A DNA stretch of 44,274 bases from Dietzia maris (lineage in GTDB: Bacteria > Actinomycetota > Actinomycetes > Mycobacteriales > Mycobacteriaceae). The stretch covers positions 1 through 44,274 of the forward strand of contig NZ_JAALDN010000086.1 of assembly GCF_014144855.1 (NCBI RefSeq). The letters are read 5' to 3'. Shown here piece by piece: positions 26,503 through 35,262 of this stretch. Numbering within the stretch: position 1 is the stretch's first letter; each line of letters begins with the position of its first letter. The position numbers and the translations under genes are program-made. The notes beneath the pieces are model-generated. The model worked only from the letters and a program-made list of their open reading frames with translations, searched no databases and had not been told where the DNA came from.

Positions 26503-27233
26503 CCGCCGCCGGACAGGGCGCCCCGAGGGAGGAGTACCTCTCCATCGGGGGCGTCATCGCACTTCTGAGTCCGGAGTTCCCGGACCTGACGGTGTCGAAG
26601 GTCCGGTTCCTCGAGAACGAGGGGCTGGTCACCCCTGAGCGCACGGCGAGCGGATACCGGCGGTTCAGCGTCGAGGACCGCGAGCGCCTGCGGTACGTAC
26701 TGACCGCCCAGCGCGATCGGTACCTGCCGCTCAAGGTGATCCGGCAGGAACTCGACGCACTGGACGCCGGCATCGCCGACGGGTCGACCACCGCGCTGCG
26801 GCCCCGGTCGGGTGAGGACGGCGTCCCCGGCTCCGCCCCGGACGATTTCCGGAGCGACACCCTGAAGAGGCTCACCCGCGAGAACGTGGTCGAGCAGTCC
26901 GGGGTGGACGCCGCACTGGTCGACGCCTTGATCGACGCCGGCCTGATCGCGGCGGGGCCCGGCGGCTTCTTCGACCCGGAAGCGGTCCTGGTGGCGCGGA
27001 CCGCGCACGATCTGGCCGGGCACGGGGTGGACGTGCGCCACCTCAGGGGTTTCCGCACGGCGGCGGATCGGCAGACCGGCTTGATCACCCAGATCGCCGG
27101 CCCGGTGGCCCGCCAGGGCGATGCCGATGCCCGTGACCGGGCCGCGGAGTTGGCGCGGGAGATCGCGGCACTGTCGGTGTCGCTCCATTCGACCCTGGTG
27201 ACCGTCGCCGTGAGGCACGCCCTCGAGTCCTGA
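26499..27233 (+). CDS. ftsR: MerR-family regulator FtsR (Rv1828-like)
   Basis: The 244-residue protein has an N-terminal MerR winged helix-turn-helix: EYLSIGGVIALLSPEF, then KVRFLENEGLVTPERT and SGYRRFS, then a helical linker beginning QRDRYLPLKVIRQEL. A C-terminal domain of about 130 residues replaces metal- or drug-binding parts of classic MerR proteins. In C. glutamicum, FtsR activates ftsZ; the M. tuberculosis homologue is Rv1828. GTGA overlap with garA shows co-translation. Confidence 0.9.
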   Translation: MTAAGQGAPREEYLSIGGVIALLSPEFPDLTVSKVRFLENEGLVTPERTASGYRRFSVEDRERLRYVLTAQRDRYLPLKVIRQELDALDAGIADGSTTALRPRSGEDGVPGSAPDDFRSDTLKRLTRENVVEQSGVDAALVDALIDAGLIAAGPGGFFDPEAVLVARTAHDLAGHGVDVRHLRGFRTAADRQTGLITQIAGPVARQGDADARDRAAELAREIAALSVSLHSTLVTVAVRHALES

Positions 27234-27271
27234 CAGGGACAGCGCCCGCTCGCGGTGAACCGGATCGGGGC

Positions 27272-27277
27272 TACGCT
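27272..27277 (+). promoter_or_regulatory. -10 box of a leaderless promoter for the DUF151 gene
   Basis: TACGCT ends 6 nt before the GTG at 27284. It separates the DUF151 gene transcriptionally from garA-ftsR. Confidence 0.45.
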
Positions 27278-27283
27278 TGAGAC

Positions 27284-27814
27284 GTGGGAGAGGCGGAGAA
27301 CATGGGAAAGAACATGCGCGAGGTCGACATCGTCGGCGTCCGTTTCGAGGAGCCGGAGTACGCACCCGTACTGATCCTGCACGAGAAGGACGGTGGCCGG
27401 TACGTACCGATCTGGATCGGGGCGGCCGAAGCCGCGGCGATCAGCCTCCAACAGCAGGGGGTGCGGCCGAGCAGGCCGCTGACCCACGACCTCGTGGCCG
27501 CGCTACTGGACACCTTCTCGCATCCGCTGGAGCAGGTGGAGATCATCGGAGTGTCCGAGGGGACGTTCTTCGCGGAGTTGGTCTTCGGCGACACGAGGGT
27601 GTCCGCGCGCCCGTCCGACGCGGTGGCGGTTGCACTGCGGACCTCCTCGCCGGTACTCGTGAGCCGGGAGGTGCTCGACGAGGTGGGGATCTCCCTCGTG
27701 GAGCAGGGCGAGGAAGAGGTCGAAGCCTTCCGGGAGTTCCTCGATCAGGTGAACCCTGACGATTTTCTCGGCGGACCGGAGGCGCCCAGAGAACCGGGCG
27801 GGTCATCGTCCTGA
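27284..27814 (+). CDS. DUF151 / bifunctional nuclease-type protein (Rv1829-like)
   Basis: This 176-residue protein carries the DUF151 core: VGVRFEEPEYAPVLIL, RYVPIWIGAAEAAAI, RPLTHDL and SARPSDAVAVALR. Relatives include plant BBD nucleases and Rv1829, but nuclease activity in actinobacterial members is not established as far as I know. GTG at 27284 fits a leaderless start; ATG at 27302 or 27314 would shorten the protein by 6 or 10 residues and is closer to the length I recall for Rv1829. The acidic C-terminal tail contains EEEVEAFREFLDQVNPDDF, conserved in the family. Confidence 0.88.
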   Translation: MGEAENMGKNMREVDIVGVRFEEPEYAPVLILHEKDGGRYVPIWIGAAEAAAISLQQQGVRPSRPLTHDLVAALLDTFSHPLEQVEIIGVSEGTFFAELVFGDTRVSARPSDAVAVALRTSSPVLVSREVLDEVGISLVEQGEEEVEAFREFLDQVNPDDFLGGPEAPREPGGSSS

Positions 27815-27821
27815 CGCCTGC

Positions 27822-27910
27822 GACCTGCGAGTTTGGCATTCACAGTGGCCACACCGATACCAGTTCGCAGGTCAGGACAGACTCTAAACTTCAACTTGAG
27901 GTTGAGGTTT
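27822..27910. promoter_or_regulatory. Palindrome-rich control region upstream of the second MerR gene
   Basis: Two inverted repeats stand out. GACCTGCGA (27822-27830) pairs with TCGCAGGTC (27865-27873) over a 34-nt gap. A 25-bp near-perfect palindrome at 27886-27910 has arms AAACTTCAAC and GTTGAGGTTT around TTGAG. The second is AT-rich in a GC-rich genome and resembles a dyad operator of MerR-family proteins. It contains TAAACT (27885-27890) and TTGAGG hexamers usable as promoter elements. Autoregulation by the downstream MerR gene, or control by FtsR, is inferred. Confidence 0.45.
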
Positions 27911-28062
27911 ACCGCGTGTCCTATTGATCAGGGCCCCCGGCGGGCATAGCGTTGCCCTCAGTGAACTACACCGATGGTGTTCACGCGTCCAGGATCCGGG
28001 CCTCGTCGCCCGGTACCGTGTCGTCACGATCGTGGCGACACCCGCAGCTTGAGGGAGCAATC

Positions 28063-28704
28063 GTGGCCGACCACACCCGGGTCTCGGAGCCGTCCGTCGC
28101 CGATACGAACACGGAGAGTCTCTTCGGGGACCGAGGAGAGGGCACCCAGGCTTCCTTCGACGAGGTGCAGCCCGGGTTGTTCCCCGATGACGGGATCCCG
28201 GACGGCACGAGCGGGTACCGGGTCCCGATCGCATGCCAGATCGCCGGGATCACCTACCGGCAGCTCGATTACTGGGCACGCACCGACCTCGTGGTGCCGT
28301 CGATCCGCAATGCGGCCGGCTCGGGTAGCCAGCGCCTGTACTCGTTCAAGGACATCCTCGTCCTGAAGATCGTCAAGCAGCTGCTCGACACCGGCATCTC
28401 GCTGCAGAACATCCGCAAGGCCGTGGACCAGATCCGTTCACGTGGTGTGGAGGATCTGGCGACCATCACCCTGTTCTCCGACGGCCGCACCGTGTTCGAG
28501 TGCACCTCCAAGGAGGAGGTGTTCGACCTGCTGCAGGGCGGGCAGGGTGTCTTCGGGATCGGGATCGGGGGAGCGATGCGTGAGCTCGCCGGCTCGATCG
28601 CCGAGTTCCCCGCCGAGACGGTGTCGGAGGAGGACATCCTGACGCCGGTGGAGGACGAACTGGCGGCCCGTCGGCGCGCACGCGCCTCACGCCGCACGGG
28701 CTGA
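28063..28704 (+). CDS. MerR-family regulator (Rv1830-like)
   Basis: The 213-residue protein has a MerR DNA-binding domain: YRVPIACQIAGITYRQLDYWARTDLVVPS, then SQRLYSFKDILVLKIVKQLLDTGISL. The C-terminal part contains TLFSDGRTVFECTSKEEV and a Gly-rich QGGQGVFGIGIGGAMREL. The sequence is very similar to Rv1830 as I recall it; that group has been linked to cell-division control. GTG at 28063 follows GAGGGAG by 6 nt. An in-frame GTG at 27961 with a -10-like TAGCGT (27947-27952) 8 nt upstream would add 34 residues and is the main alternative. Confidence 0.88.
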   Translation: MADHTRVSEPSVADTNTESLFGDRGEGTQASFDEVQPGLFPDDGIPDGTSGYRVPIACQIAGITYRQLDYWARTDLVVPSIRNAAGSGSQRLYSFKDILVLKIVKQLLDTGISLQNIRKAVDQIRSRGVEDLATITLFSDGRTVFECTSKEEVFDLLQGGQGVFGIGIGGAMRELAGSIAEFPAETVSEEDILTPVEDELAARRRARASRRTG

Positions 28705-28746
28705 TCGGCTCGGGTGGTCTAGACTCGGCCGTGCGTTCACGCGACT

Positions 28747-28962
28747 CACGGGAGAGCTCCGCGGCCTACGGGCCGTGGGCGCCGAAGGAGCAACTCCTCT
28801 CCGAGAATCTCTCAGGCACCCGGACCGTGTAGTCGCCTAACGCCTCTGGAGAGCGGTGGAACAGACCACCCGCCCACGGGGAAAGCCGGGCTCGCCTCGC
28901 GAGTCCGGTGAATCTCTCAGGCGCCGGCACCCGTCCGGCAGGGGACAGAGCGGAGAGGGTAG
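28747..28962 (+). ncRNA. Tandem glycine riboswitch
   Basis: Two adjacent aptamers carry the glycine riboswitch signature. Aptamer 1 (about 28747-28836) has CGGGAGAGC, GCCGAAGGAGCAACTCC and GAATCTCTCAGGCACC. Aptamer 2 (about 28837-28962) has TCTGGAGAGC, a variant GGGGAAAGCC, GAATCTCTCAGGCGCC and a closing GGACAGAGCGGAGAG. It lies directly upstream of gcvP, whose product degrades glycine, so it should switch gcvP on when glycine is abundant. It fills most of the 310-nt gap between the MerR gene and gcvP. Confidence 0.95.
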
Positions 28963-28974
28963 CACCGGCCCGCA

Positions 28975-28994
28975 GGCCGCCTGTCCGGGCGGCC
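28975..28994 (+). promoter_or_regulatory. Hairpin between glycine riboswitch and gcvP ribosome site
   Basis: GGCCGCC and GGCGGCC form a 7-bp stem with a 6-nt loop, 8 nt before the TGAGGAG ribosome site at 29002-29008. There is no T run, so it is not a classic terminator. It may belong to the expression platform acting on translation or on Rho access; this is an inference. Confidence 0.4.
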
Positions 28995-29014
28995 CCGCCA
29001 CCTGAGGAGCACCT

Positions 29015-31894
29015 GTGACGACGACCCCCGACATCTCCCGGACCGGAGGCGAGTTCGTCGCCCGCCACCTGGGTCCCGACGCCCACGGCCTGGAACGCAT
29101 CCTGGACACCATCGGGGTGAGCTCGCTGGACGAGCTCGCCGAGCGGTCCGTCCCGTCGGTCATCCTCGACGAGGTGGGCGCGGACGGGCGTGCTGAGGGG
29201 ATCGACGCGCTACCGGAGCCGCTGTCGGAGGCGGACACCCTCGCCGCGCTCCGTGAACTCGCGAACCGCAACACCGTCGCCGTGTCGATGATCGGCCAGG
29301 GGTACTACGACACGCTCACCCCGCCGGTGCTCATCCGCAACATCATCGAGAGTCCGGCGTGGTACACGGGCTACACCCCCTACCAGCCGGAGATCAGCCA
29401 GGGCCGTCTCGAGGCGCTCCTGAATTTCCAGACGATGGTCTCCGACCTGACCGGTATGGACATGGCGAACGCCTCCATGCTGGACGAGGGCACAGCCGCG
29501 GCCGAGGCCATGACGATGCTGCGACGGGCCAACCGCTCCTCCAAGAGCCCCCGCTTCGCCGTCGACGTCGACATCTTCCCCCAGACCGCGGCGATCCTCG
29601 CCACCCGCGCCGAGCCCCTGGGCATCGAGATCGTCACCGCGAACCTGGTGGACGACGGCCTGCCCGAGGGAGAGTTCTTCGGGGCGCTCGTGCAGACCCC
29701 CGGCGCGTCCGGTCGTGTCGCCGACGTGTCCGGGCTCATCGAGCAGTGCCACGAGCGGGGCGCCATGGTCGCCGCGGGTGTCGACCTGCTGGCGGCGACG
29801 GTCCTGACCCCCGCGGGGGAGAAGGGCGCGGACGCGTGCTTCGGCACCACCCAGCGCTTCGGGGTCCCGATGGGCTTCGGCGGGCCGCACGCCGGTTTCC
29901 TCGCGTGCCGCAGCGCGCACGCCCGCAACCTGCCGGGTCGTCTGGTCGGGGTGTCGACAGACGCCGACGGACGGGTCGCGTACCGTCTCGCCCTCCAGAC
30001 CCGTGAGCAGCACATCCGTCGTGAGAAGGCGACGTCCAACATCTGCACCGCCCAGGTCCTCCTGGCGGTCCTGGCCGCGATGTATGCGTCCTATCACGGC
30101 GCCGACGGTCTCTCGGCGATCGCCCGCCGGGTGCACGCCCACGCCGATGCTCTCGCCCGGGGACTGCGCTCGGCCGGGGTCGAGGTGGTCCACGACGCGT
30201 TCTTCGACACGGTCCTGACCCGTGTACCGGGACGCGCTGATGAGGTACTGGCCGCCGCCGCCGAGCGTGGGGTCAATCTGTGGAAGGTCGACGACGACTC
30301 CGTGTCGATCGCGTGTGACGAGGCCACCACCGCCGAGCACGTCGGGGTCGTGCTCGAGGCATTCGGCGCAGGTGCCGTCGGGGCCGTCGAGATCTCGGTG
30401 GATCCGGGCCACGGGGATCGCACGAGCGAGTTCCTCCAGCACGAGGCGTTCGTGCGGTACCGGACCGAGACCGCGATGCTGAGATACCTGCGAGCGCTCT
30501 CGGACAAGGACATGGCGCTGGACCGGACCATGATCCCACTGGGCTCGTGCACGATGAAGCTCAACGCCACCACCGAGATGGAGCCCATCACGTGGCCGGA
30601 GTTCAACCGACTCCACCCGTTCGCCCCGGCGGACCAGAGCGCCGGACTCCGCGAACTCGTCGCGGATGTCGAGCAGTGGCTCGTCGACATCACCGGGTAC
30701 GCGGCGGTCAGTCTGCAGCCCAACGCCGGTAGCCAGGGCGAGTACGCCGGACTCCTCGCGATCCGCGGTTACCACCGATCGCGCGGGGAGGAGGACCGGA
30801 CGGTCTGCCTCATCCCGTCGTCCGCGCACGGCACCAATGCCGCCTCCGCGGTCATGGCCGGGATGAAGGTCGTCGTGGTGGCGTGCCGTGAGAACGGCGA
30901 CGTCGACGTGGACGACCTGCGCGCGAAGGTGGACAAGTACGGCGCCGAACTGTCGGCGATCATGATCACCTACCCGTCCACACACGGCGTGTACGAGCAC
31001 GACATCGAGCAGATCTGCGCGATCGTCCACGATGCCGGGGGTCAGGTCTACATCGACGGGGCCAACCTCAACGCGCTGGTCGGGGTCGCGCGCCCGGGCC
31101 GGTTCGGGGGCGACGTGAGCCACCTCAACCTGCACAAGACCTTCTGTATCCCCCACGGTGGCGGTGGACCGGGCGTCGGCCCCGTCGCGGTGGCCGAGCA
31201 CCTGCGCGATTTCCTGCCCGGGCATCCCCACGAGGACGGCCTGGGCGCGGGTGGCGTGGTCTCCTCGGCCGCGTTCGGCTCCGCGTCGATCCTGCCCATC
31301 ACGTGGGCGTACGTGCGGATGATGGGGGCCGACGGACTGCGCCGGGCCACGCTCACCGCCATCGCCAGCGCGAACTATCTGGCCCGGCGTATCGGGGAGC
31401 ACTTCCCGGTGCTGTACTCCGGTGACGGCGGGTGGGTCGCCCACGAGTGCATCCTCGACCTGCGCCCGCTCATCGACTCGGTCGGCATCTCGATCGACGA
31501 CGTCGCGAAGCGTCTCGCCGACTACGGCTTCCACGCGCCCACCATGAGCTTCCCGGTGCCCAACACGCTCATGGTCGAGCCGACCGAGAGCGAGGACCTG
31601 TCCGAACTGGACGCGTTCTGTGATGCGATGGCGGCCATACGCTCCGAGATCGACCGCGTCTCCGACGGTGAGTGGACCGTGGACGACAACCCGCTCAGGG
31701 GCGCGCCCCACACGGCCGAGAGCGTGTCCGCCGACGAGTGGACGCACGCCTACCCGCGCAGCGTCGCGGGGTACCCCCTGGGGTCGACCTGGCGCCCGAA
31801 GGTGTGGCCGGCCGTCCGCCGGATCGACGGGGCCTACGGCGACCGCAACCTGGTCTGCTCGTGCCCGCCGTTGGACGCGTTCGCACAGGACTGA
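29015..31894 (+). CDS. gcvP: Glycine dehydrogenase (decarboxylating), P protein
   Basis: The 959-residue single-chain P protein decarboxylates glycine with pyridoxal phosphate and passes the aminomethyl group to GcvH. The cofactor lysine is Lys708 in [18 protein letters not shown]. Other family segments are [37 protein letters not shown] and [17 protein letters not shown] at 29015 follows TGAGGAG. Length fits the fused homodimeric type. Expression is presumably set by the glycine riboswitch upstream. Confidence 0.97.
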   Translation: MTTTPDISRTGGEFVARHLGPDAHGLERILDTIGVSSLDELAERSVPSVILDEVGADGRAEGIDALPEPLSEADTLAALRELANRNTVAVSMIGQGYYDTLTPPVLIRNIIESPAWYTGYTPYQPEISQGRLEALLNFQTMVSDLTGMDMANASMLDEGTAAAEAMTMLRRANRSSKSPRFAVDVDIFPQTAAILATRAEPLGIEIVTANLVDDGLPEGEFFGALVQTPGASGRVADVSGLIEQCHERGAMVAAGVDLLAATVLTPAGEKGADACFGTTQRFGVPMGFGGPHAGFLACRSAHARNLPGRLVGVSTDADGRVAYRLALQTREQHIRREKATSNICTAQVLLAVLAAMYASYHGADGLSAIARRVHAHADALARGLRSAGVEVVHDAFFDTVLTRVPGRADEVLAAAAERGVNLWKVDDDSVSIACDEATTAEHVGVVLEAFGAGAVGAVEISVDPGHGDRTSEFLQHEAFVRYRTETAMLRYLRALSDKDMALDRTMIPLGSCTMKLNATTEMEPITWPEFNRLHPFAPADQSAGLRELVADVEQWLVDITGYAAVSLQPNAGSQGEYAGLLAIRGYHRSRGEEDRTVCLIPSSAHGTNAASAVMAGMKVVVVACRENGDVDVDDLRAKVDKYGAELSAIMITYPSTHGVYEHDIEQICAIVHDAGGQVYIDGANLNALVGVARPGRFGGDVSHLNLHKTFCIPHGGGGPGVGPVAVAEHLRDFLPGHPHEDGLGAGGVVSSAAFGSASILPITWAYVRMMGADGLRRATLTAIASANYLARRIGEHFPVLYSGDGGWVAHECILDLRPLIDSVGISIDDVAKRLADYGFHAPTMSFPVPNTLMVEPTESEDLSELDAFCDAMAAIRSEIDRVSDGEWTVDDNPLRGAPHTAESVSADEWTHAYPRSVAGYPLGSTWRPKVWPAVRRIDGAYGDRNLVCSCPPLDAFAQD

Positions 31895-31944
31895 ACCGGC
31901 GCCGGGGTCCGGTGTTGTCGTACCCGCATGACACGGTACGGGGC

Positions 31945-32772
31945 ATGACGACGACCGGACCCCACCCGATCCCCGCACTCCCCGCGGCCTGCCGCGAGTG
32001 GTGCCGCGCGCAGCCTCCCGCGCTGCTGGTCGCCGACGAGTACGTCGGGATCGATCTGGACCTGTGGAACCTGCGCCTCGCAGAGAAGGGCGTCGACCTC
32101 CGCCTGGTCGCCGGTGGCCTCGACGGCGGGCGGGTCGAGTCCGGGTCCGGGTACCTCCGCAGGAGCGACCTGTGGGCGGCGGGTCGGCGCGCCCGGGGCA
32201 GTCTCGAGGAATCCGTGGTGGCGCTCTACATGTGCGCCGCCTGGCTGTCCGGCCACCCGTCGCGATCGGGGGTGCGGCGCGGGCTGCCGGACTTCCGGGT
32301 AGCCGAGCGGGACCGGCACGGTCGGGTATCGGTCTCCTCCCACGGATACCCACTCGTGCTGCACGAGGTGGTGGACTGGCTCGACGCGCCGGTTGAGGCG
32401 ATGAACCTCCTGCGGCACGGAGCTCCCGCCGGCAGAGCGGGGCGCGGCGTTCCGGACCTGGGGTATCCCCTGGCATCGCTGTACCTGTCGTCGTTGGGCA
32501 TGGCCTGGTCGGCGCCGCATATCGTGCCGGTCGATCCGGCGGGGATCGGCACCCTGATCCACGCCGGCTGGACCGAGATCGACTCGGCCGCCCGGCTGAC
32601 CCCCCGGCGCTACCAGCGATACCTGGACGTGGTCGCCGCGTGGGTGCGCGAGGCGGCCGTCGACCCGCTGGTTATCGAGATGTGGCTCGTCCGGGAGTGG
32701 CACGACCGGCGGGCGCCGGCCGGCTGCTCGAGCGCGTCCGCCCGGACGCATCGGGGAACCCGCCCGCGCTGA
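31945..32772 (+). CDS. Uncharacterised 275-residue protein downstream of gcvP
   Basis: I do not recognise the family with confidence. The protein is soluble, rich in Arg, Trp and Leu, with no membrane helix or signal peptide. Conserved-looking segments are EYVGIDLDLWNLRLAEKGVD near 32-51, LGYPLASLYLSSLGMAW in the middle and the Trp-rich MWLVREWHDRR near the C-terminus. A helix-hairpin-helix DNA glycosylase-like fold is a weak thought only. The ATG at 31945 is used; the frame opens earlier within gcvP. TTGTCG at about 31916 and GGTACG just before the ATG could be a promoter close to the start. It is co-directional with the next gene. Confidence 0.6.
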   Translation: MTTTGPHPIPALPAACREWCRAQPPALLVADEYVGIDLDLWNLRLAEKGVDLRLVAGGLDGGRVESGSGYLRRSDLWAAGRRARGSLEESVVALYMCAAWLSGHPSRSGVRRGLPDFRVAERDRHGRVSVSSHGYPLVLHEVVDWLDAPVEAMNLLRHGAPAGRAGRGVPDLGYPLASLYLSSLGMAWSAPHIVPVDPAGIGTLIHAGWTEIDSAARLTPRRYQRYLDVVAAWVREAAVDPLVIEMWLVREWHDRRAPAGCSSASARTHRGTRPR

Positions 32773-32785
32773 CCCGGTGGCGCGC

Positions 32786-32791
32786 TAGGGT
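32786..32791 (+). promoter_or_regulatory. -10 box of a leaderless promoter for the hydrolase gene
   Basis: TAGGGT ends 7 nt before the ATG at 32799, with no Shine-Dalgarno in between. The same hexamer serves recN and tRNA-Pro in this window. Confidence 0.45.
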
Positions 32792-32798
32792 CCGCTCC

Positions 32799-33689
32799 AT
32801 GGAACCCCGGAGAACGACCGTGGACGTCCCGGCAGGCACCCTCGACGTCCTGGTGTGGGAGCCGGACGGCCACGCGGCCGACACTGCACCGGTGCGGACG
32901 GTGTTGGCCCTGCACGGCTTCCCCGAGTCGGCGTGGGAATGGGAACGCGTCGCCGCGGACCTGGTGACTCAGGGGGTCCGGGTGGTGGCCCCCATGCAGC
33001 GTGGATACTCGCCCGGAGCGCGTCCGCACGATGTGGCGGACTATGCCATCGAGCACCTGTCGGCTGACGCCCTCGCCGTGGCGGACGGTCTGGGGCTCGA
33101 GCGTGTCCACGTGGTGGGTCATGACTGGGGGGCGTCCGTGGCATGGTGGTTGGCCGCCCACCATCCGGATCGGGTCGCCAGCCTCACGGCCATCTCGATC
33201 CCGCATCTCGCGGCGTTCTCCGACGCGATCGGGACGGATCCCGATCAGCAGGCCCGGTCGGCGTACTTCGGATTGTTCCGACAGGAGGGCAAGGCCGAGG
33301 ACGTGCTCCTCGAGGGAGATGCCCACCGACTGCGCGCCATGTTCGGCGGGCAGGTACCGCCGGATCTGGTGGACCGGCATCTCGAGGTGCTCGGGGAGCG
33401 CTCGGCCCTGACCGCAGCCCTGCACTGGTACCGCGCGATGCGGCGGTATGACCTCCCCGACGTCACCGTCCCCACCACCTTCCTGTGGGGCGGGCAGGAT
33501 CCCGCGGTCGCGCGCAGCGGGGCCGACGCGACGGCGGAGCGGGTGACGGCCGAGTACCGTTTCGTCCCGCTCGATGACCTCGGCCACTGGATACCGGAAC
33601 AGGACCCCCGCGTTGGTGGCACGCGAGGTCCTGGCCCGGATCGCCTGACCGCCCCGAGGCGTGTCAGTCCTGCCGCAACTCCCGCTTGA
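32799..33689 (+). CDS. Alpha/beta hydrolase, epoxide hydrolase/haloalkane dehalogenase type; C-terminus probably frameshifted
   Basis: The protein has an HGFPES oxyanion segment (39-44), nucleophile Asp109 in GHDWGA, a probable acid Asp234 in GGQDP and catalytic His263 in LGHWIPEQDP. Asp as nucleophile points to epoxide hydrolase or haloalkane dehalogenase and not an esterase. After residue 270 the reading turns into Arg/Gly/Pro-rich sequence and runs 26 bp into the convergent acyl-CoA synthetase gene. If the C5 run at 33605-33609 were C4, the frame would continue as ALVAREVLARIA and stop at 33648, giving 282 residues and a normal helical end. The gene is thus either frameshifted or affected by a sequencing error; the active site is complete either way. 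Confidence 0.8.
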   Translation: MEPRRTTVDVPAGTLDVLVWEPDGHAADTAPVRTVLALHGFPESAWEWERVAADLVTQGVRVVAPMQRGYSPGARPHDVADYAIEHLSADALAVADGLGLERVHVVGHDWGASVAWWLAAHHPDRVASLTAISIPHLAAFSDAIGTDPDQQARSAYFGLFRQEGKAEDVLLEGDAHRLRAMFGGQVPPDLVDRHLEVLGERSALTAALHWYRAMRRYDLPDVTVPTTFLWGGQDPAVARSGADATAERVTAEYRFVPLDDLGHWIPEQDPRVGGTRGPGPDRLTAPRRVSPAATPA

Positions 33690-35220
33690 GGAGCTTTCCG
33701 GACTGGTTGCGGGGCAGTTCATCGACGAACACCACCCGCTTGGGCACCTTGAACGGGGCGAGGTGCTCGCGCGTGCCCGCGACGATCTCGTCCTCCGTGG
33801 CGTGAGCTCCGTCCTTGAGGACGACGACCGCGGTCACCGCCTCGATCCACTTGGGATCCGGGGTGCCGATCACGGCGACCTCGGCGACCCGCTCGTCCCG
33901 GTACACGGCGTCCTCCACCTCGCGGGAGGCCACCAGGACACCGCCGGTGTTGATGACGTCCTTGATCCGGTCGACCACCTCGACGAACCCCTCCGGGTCA
34001 CGCACCACGAGGTCCCCGGAGTGGAACCACCCGTCGCGGAACGCCTCCTGCGTGGCCTCGGGCTTGTTCCAGTACCCCTGGCACAGTTGCGGGGAGCGGT
34101 AGACGATCTCACCCTGCTCGCCGGCCGCGACCTCCGCGCCGCTCTCGTCGACGACGCGCGCCTCGACGAAGAAGACGGGACGGCCGGCACTGGCCGGGCG
34201 TGCATCGTGCTCCTCGGGACGCAGGACGCACGCCAGCGGCCCGATCTCGGACTGCCCGAAGCAGTTGTAGAACCCGAGCTCGGGGTACTTGTCGCGCAGG
34301 CGCTGCAGCACGGTGACCGGCATGATCGACGCGCCGTACTGGGCCTTGCGCAGGCTCGACAGGTCACGCGTGTCGAGGTCGGGGTGGGAGGCCAGCGGAA
34401 CCCAGACCGTCGGTGCGAGGAACAGCGACCCGATCCCGTCCTCCTCGACGCGCCGGAGGATCTCCGGGATGTCGGGCGCGGCCATCAGGTGCACCGTCGC
34501 CCCCAGCGAGAGGTACGGCATCGCGAACACGTGCATGGCCGCGGAGTGGTACAGCGGCATCGTCACCAGTGGTGCGTCATCCGCGGCGAGGTCGAGGGAG
34601 AGGATGCAGCTGACGTACTCGTGCGCCAGTGCCGCGTGCGTCATCATCGCGCCCTTGGGCCGCGAGGTGGTGCCCGAGGTGTACAGGAGCTGCGCGAGGT
34701 CGCTCCCGGATGCGGGGGAGTCGACGGGCCGGGCCTCGCCCCGATCCACTGCCGCGCCCAGCAGCGTGCCGTCGGCGGGGTCCCCGGCGGCGGGTTGCAG
34801 CGCGAGCGTCTGCAGCGACGGCAGGGTCTGGACGACGGTCTCGAGGGTCGGCGCCTGTGCGGGGTCGACCAGCACGAGTGAGGCGCCGGAATCCGTCAGG
34901 AGGTACTCGAGCTCTCCGCCCGTCAGGGCGTAGTTCACCGGGACGTGGGTGTACCCCGCCCGTGAGGTCGCGAGGAAGCCGATGAGGTAGGCGTCCGAAT
35001 TGACCCCGTAGGCGGCGATCCGCGCACCGTCGTCGAGCCCCCGAGCGGCGAGCAGGGAGGCGACCCGGTCGACCGCGGTGTCGAGTTCGGCGTAGGTCCA
35101 GCGACGGTCGGCGAAGGTCAGGGCGACCCGGTCGGGGAACCGGGAGGCGGACCGTCGCAGGATCGCGTCGACGGTCCCGGCGCCGGCGGACGAGAGGGGG
35201 GACAGAGGGGTCGTTGTCAT
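33664..35220 (-). CDS. Acyl-CoA synthetase (ANL superfamily, FadD-like)
   Basis: This 518-residue adenylating enzyme has the AMP-binding P-loop LLYTSGTTSRPKG (178-190), FNCFGQSE-type motif (YNCFGQSEIG), the hinge region GWFHSGDLVVRDPEGFVEVVDRIKD and the catalytic Lys509 in NQSGKLLKREL near the end. It should activate a carboxylic acid to its CoA thioester through an acyl-AMP; chain length or aromatic preference cannot be read. The ATG at 35220 lies 6 nt after a -10-like TAGAGT (minus strand 35232-35227), so the mRNA is probably leaderless. It stands alone between convergent hydrolase and divergently spaced small genes. Confidence 0.9.
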   Translation of the reverse strand: MTTTPLSPLSSAGAGTVDAILRRSASRFPDRVALTFADRRWTYAELDTAVDRVASLLAARGLDDGARIAAYGVNSDAYLIGFLATSRAGYTHVPVNYALTGGELEYLLTDSGASLVLVDPAQAPTLETVVQTLPSLQTLALQPAAGDPADGTLLGAAVDRGEARPVDSPASGSDLAQLLYTSGTTSRPKGAMMTHAALAHEYVSCILSLDLAADDAPLVTMPLYHSAAMHVFAMPYLSLGATVHLMAAPDIPEILRRVEEDGIGSLFLAPTVWVPLASHPDLDTRDLSSLRKAQYGASIMPVTVLQRLRDKYPELGFYNCFGQSEIGPLACVLRPEEHDARPASAGRPVFFVEARVVDESGAEVAAGEQGEIVYRSPQLCQGYWNKPEATQEAFRDGWFHSGDLVVRDPEGFVEVVDRIKDVINTGGVLVASREVEDAVYRDERVAEVAVIGTPDPKWIEAVTAVVVLKDGAHATEDEIVAGTREHLAPFKVPKRVVFVDELPRNQSGKLLKRELRQD

Positions 35221-35226
35221 GGTCCG

Positions 35227-35232
35227 ACTCTA
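35227..35232 (-). promoter_or_regulatory. -10 box of a leaderless promoter for the acyl-CoA synthetase
   Basis: On the minus strand TAGAGT ends 6 nt before the ATG at 35220. Geometry equals the plus-strand leaderless starts. Confidence 0.45.
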
Positions 35233-35262
35233 TAGCGGACGGTGACGTCGTACCCCGGGTGG

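Noticed and set aside
29210-32476. 1088-codon open frame on the minus strand opposite gcvP
   Set aside because: Antisense to a well-supported gcvP; composition is that of a shadow frame with no recognisable domain.
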